Source: Tetragonia tetragonoides (lineage: Eukaryota > Streptophyta > Magnoliopsida > Caryophyllales > Aizoaceae). From it: 64,000 nucleotides of DNA. Position 1 is the first letter of the stretch, and every line of letters begins with the position of its first letter. A program made the translations under genes and the position numbers. Positions 61,563 to 64,000 of the stretch are shown piece by piece. The stretch spans positions 35,754,501 through 35,818,500 of the forward strand of contig CM076154.1 of assembly GCA_038025085.1 (NCBI GenBank). Reading direction: 5' to 3'. A model generated the notes under the pieces. It saw only the letters and a program-made list of their open reading frames with translations. It was not told where the DNA came from and ran no database searches.

Positions 61563-61623
61563 AGTGTTAGATCATCTTGGTTTGATGATAGAAATATTAT
61601 TTTTGTTTTGAAGGTGAAGAAAC

Positions 61624-62566
61624 ATGAAGGCGTTGCTTGTGATGGCAACATGGGTTTGCTGGGCGACGATCATTGCACTACTTTTACCAGCGTTAGTGAG
61701 TCCATCTCCATCAACCATTGAAGAAACACGGGCACCATCTCCACCACCACCTCGTTACCCCAAAGCAATCTTTGACCTTTCTAAACCTAAAACGTATTCC
61801 TCATTTATTGCATTTCTCCGAACTATAATTCTCTCCGGAGGTTCAATGGTATGTAAAATACCAATGATGCCATCGCAGAAAACAATTACAAATATTTCAC
61901 AGCAATTCGTTCTCGTCGATCTGAAAACAATAAACAAATATTTCAGTTGCCGATAAAAGCCTGTTCTTAAATGCAACTCATAAGGAATTGAAATTTGGTG
62001 AAAGCTACCCAGCTCTTGAAAAACAATTGGGCGGAGTTGGACGAGAGAACATAAAGTTGGGAATTATTAGTCTAAAAGACGCCATGATAAATTTCAATAA
62101 AAACTCAGGAAAATGATAATGCTAAGGCAAAATTGCAATTCAGATGGTTTCTGAAGCAGCACGATTCAATTATATTGAGAATAGAGTGGTGCAAAGTAAT
62201 AGAGAATCCCCTAATGATGACTACTTTCTACCTGATGCTTTAGTGCTTTCCTTGGAGAATAGCTGGGGGAAATTGTCGAAAAGGATTCAGAATTCAGCTG
62301 AGGCAACAAAAGATAAGTGTACATATATAAACCCACCAGTTTTGTTAGCTAAACCTGATCGTGACAGGCCGTCAGTAGAATGGAGTGTGACTATGGTTGA
62401 TCAAGTACGCAAAGTGTTGAATTTCATTAAAAGCAAGGATAATGATGACAACAAACCAGCAACGATGACTAGCAGCACATCTCATTTTACTCAAATCGTA
62501 AGCTCTGTTGTGGCCGAAGATGCAGGTGATGCTTTTGCAATAGTAGAAGCCGGTGATGATCTCTAA
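61624..62566 (+). pseudogene. Type-1 ribosome-inactivating protein (RIP), copy D, damaged
   Basis: Paralogue of copy A by family (28S rRNA N-glycosylase, a toxin family). The first open frame (61624-61956) carries a signal peptide (residues about 1-27) and the N-terminal part, then stops. Compared with copy A, a segment including the conserved tyrosine region is missing near 61950-61970. The middle is out of frame, with stops between 61957 and 62143. The last frame (62144-62566) holds the helix with 'SEAARF' and the 'SWGKLS' region. With a deletion and several frame changes this is a pseudogene. The 3' flank is like that of copy A. Confidence 0.8.
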
Positions 62567-62840
62567 TCACAAGCAGTGGGCTGGAACTCTACAAGTATTA
62601 ATTATTATTGTACGTGCACTGTACTGTACTGTACTGTACTACTGTCGTGCTGATAATGTGTTATAAATGCACCTATTAGCTAGAAATAAATTAAAAATAA
62701 TCTTATGGCTGGGGAAAAGATAGGCTTAACATGATGAGGTAGCAATCTATCTTCATTTCCCACAATGTATCCTTGTATTATGTAATGTTCAGATATGAAT
62801 ATTGAATAAAAATGGCGTGATGTACATACATGAAGAGTGC
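62567..62840 (+). other. 3' UTR and flank of RIP copy D
   Basis: Contains a GTACT microsatellite-like run (62615-62640), the shared 'gtgttataaatgcaccta', and 'gaataaaaatgg' at about 62804. These match the 3' flank of copy A. Confidence 0.65.
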
Positions 62841-64000
62841 CTAAGTTACTCTAGAGAGGGGTAAATAGAGTGACTCCAATTTCTCACGTTTATGCAATTT
62901 GAGAACAGGATAGAGAACAGATAATATTGTTCCTATGCAGCAGGCTAAGACAGAATATAAAAGCAGAACGTAAATAATACAAGGCTTTTTTACGTGGAAA
63001 ACCTCCTAGGCTCAATAGGAGTAAAAACCACGACCCAATTACTTGGGATTTTGTCACACTACTTATCTTATAACTAGAGCCAAAATCCAGGATACAGCAC
63101 AGTACCCTAACACCACCACACACCGTTACTGATGCGTTGCCTATCTCTCAGAATCACACACTGATCTCAGAGATACTCTACACTCGTTACTGAGTTAGAG
63201 ACCTTACAAATAACCAGATTGTTTGTCCTATTACACGCTTCAACACTAAGCAATATAAGACCACAAAAACCTATTATGCAATGACCAATCTAAGCAAAGA
63301 CTCAAATTGACCAGGACAGGAAACAGGGTTCAAGGTTGTTCTTTGTGAGTACTGGACGTATCTGGTTTGGACGAGTAAACGCTTTGCACAACTGATTCTG
63401 AGTTCAATGATGCATGCAAAGCTTAACCCTACAACTGAGCATATCAGGCGCCTTATATAAGCAGGCCCAAAACAAGCTCAGTCAGTTAGGTTAAATCTCT
63501 TCAGAATATTAATGATAAGATTTACCAAAAAATAGGATAGAGTTTAAGTAAAGATCAAAGACCTTTCCTTAACTCAACCTATGAGATAAAATCCGTCCAA
63601 ATTCATTAACAGAAAATCTCGGCCAGCTAGCAAATAATTTATCAGAATATAATCTCTAAAAGATAATTAGAAATATTCCAGAAGATAATTCACTTGCTTA
63701 ACAATACTAGCAAGGCGGCACGTGCGTTGCACGTGTATGTTTCATGATAAACAGAATATAAATAAAACAAGTTATTTACATATATTAGTTTTCTCCGTTG
63801 ATGTGTTAACACTACATAAATGTCTTCCAAAATCTAACCCAATTGCAGCCTGTAGAACAACAGAACATGGTTAGAAAGTTAGAATCAAGTTATGTCCAGC
63901 AAAAGTAATGTAATACTACACTATTGTAAATTCTATTTGCACACTTAATAATAAATATAAGGAAATCAAATTTGCACCCTTAATAGATAAAAATCCCTGA
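62841..64000. other. Repeat-like sequence to the window end
   Basis: 'tttacgtggaaaacctccta ... aggagtaaaaaccacga' (about 62990-63035) forms a small inverted repeat of a type often seen in plant transposons, but I cannot place it. 'gcacgtgcgttgcacgtg' at about 63718-63735 resembles a common plant repeat terminus. No gene is recognised. Confidence 0.4.

Larger units (their letters stand above)
59690..61613 (+). promoter_or_regulatory. Promoter, leader and 5'-UTR intron of RIP copy D
   Basis: The TATA box 'ctctataaaaagg' is at 59809-59821. The leader contains 'ccaagaggttttcagc', as in copy A. The donor 'agatcag|gtaatc' at 59939/59940 and the acceptor 'tttgaag' at 61613 mark a 1.67 kb intron directly before the start codon, the same architecture as copy A. 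The intron holds a hAT-like element (59996-60732) and a 'gtgagac' repeat (61425-61562). Confidence 0.65.

Overview
This is a stretch of plant nuclear DNA. The genes have short exons, GT-AG introns, TATA boxes and AATAAA-like signals, and the space between them is packed with plant transposon families: Stowaway and Tourist MITEs, hAT, CACTA, Mutator, tRNA-derived SINEs, an RTE LINE and Ty1/copia pieces. A cluster of type-1 ribosome-inactivating-protein (RIP) genes suggests the order Caryophyllales (amaranth/spinach/beet/carnation relatives). That placement is inference, and I do not name a species.

Layout: 1-3.7 kb holds MITEs and repeats only. From 3.7 to 11.3 kb on the minus strand lies a BAHD acyltransferase gene of the benzyl-alcohol benzoyltransferase type. 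It has three exons, a 4.8 kb first intron full of repeats, and one apparent frameshift in exon 1. A broken copy of its last exon follows at 13.4-14.0 kb. From 15.7 to 22.0 kb (+) there is a complete seven-exon gene for an 855-residue Sec1/Munc18-like (SCFD2-type) protein. From 23.9 to 33.2 kb (+) there is a six-exon membrane-anchored receptor-like cytoplasmic kinase whose last intron contains a decayed RTE LINE of about 4.5 kb. From 35.8 to 37.4 kb (+) there is an intact three-exon secreted class III peroxidase. From 38 to 47 kb the window is mostly transposons. From 47.4 to 62.8 kb there are remains of at least three, perhaps four, RIP gene copies, all damaged, with CACTA, hAT and Tourist elements inside them. 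The last 1.2 kb is repeat-like sequence.

The four single-copy genes (acyltransferase, SM protein, kinase, peroxidase) show no operon-like relation. Peroxidase, acyltransferase and RIP are all typical defence or specialised-metabolism genes, but a functional link here is only inference.

The most unusual structures are: (1) a set of four or five non-autonomous hAT-like elements sharing one architecture, in which short TIRs and 8-bp target duplications enclose arrays of a short CpG-containing word around an AT-rich core, with a different word in each element; (2) a 1198-bp Mutator-like element with 231-bp terminal inverted repeats, a perfect 9-bp target duplication and a possible captured exon; (3) two inverted copies, 31 kb apart, of an unclassified element carrying about four ~313-bp tandem units; (4) a decaying RIP cluster with conserved promoters, long 5'-UTR introns and 3' UTRs; (5) a CACTA element inside a Tourist element inside a stray RIP promoter.
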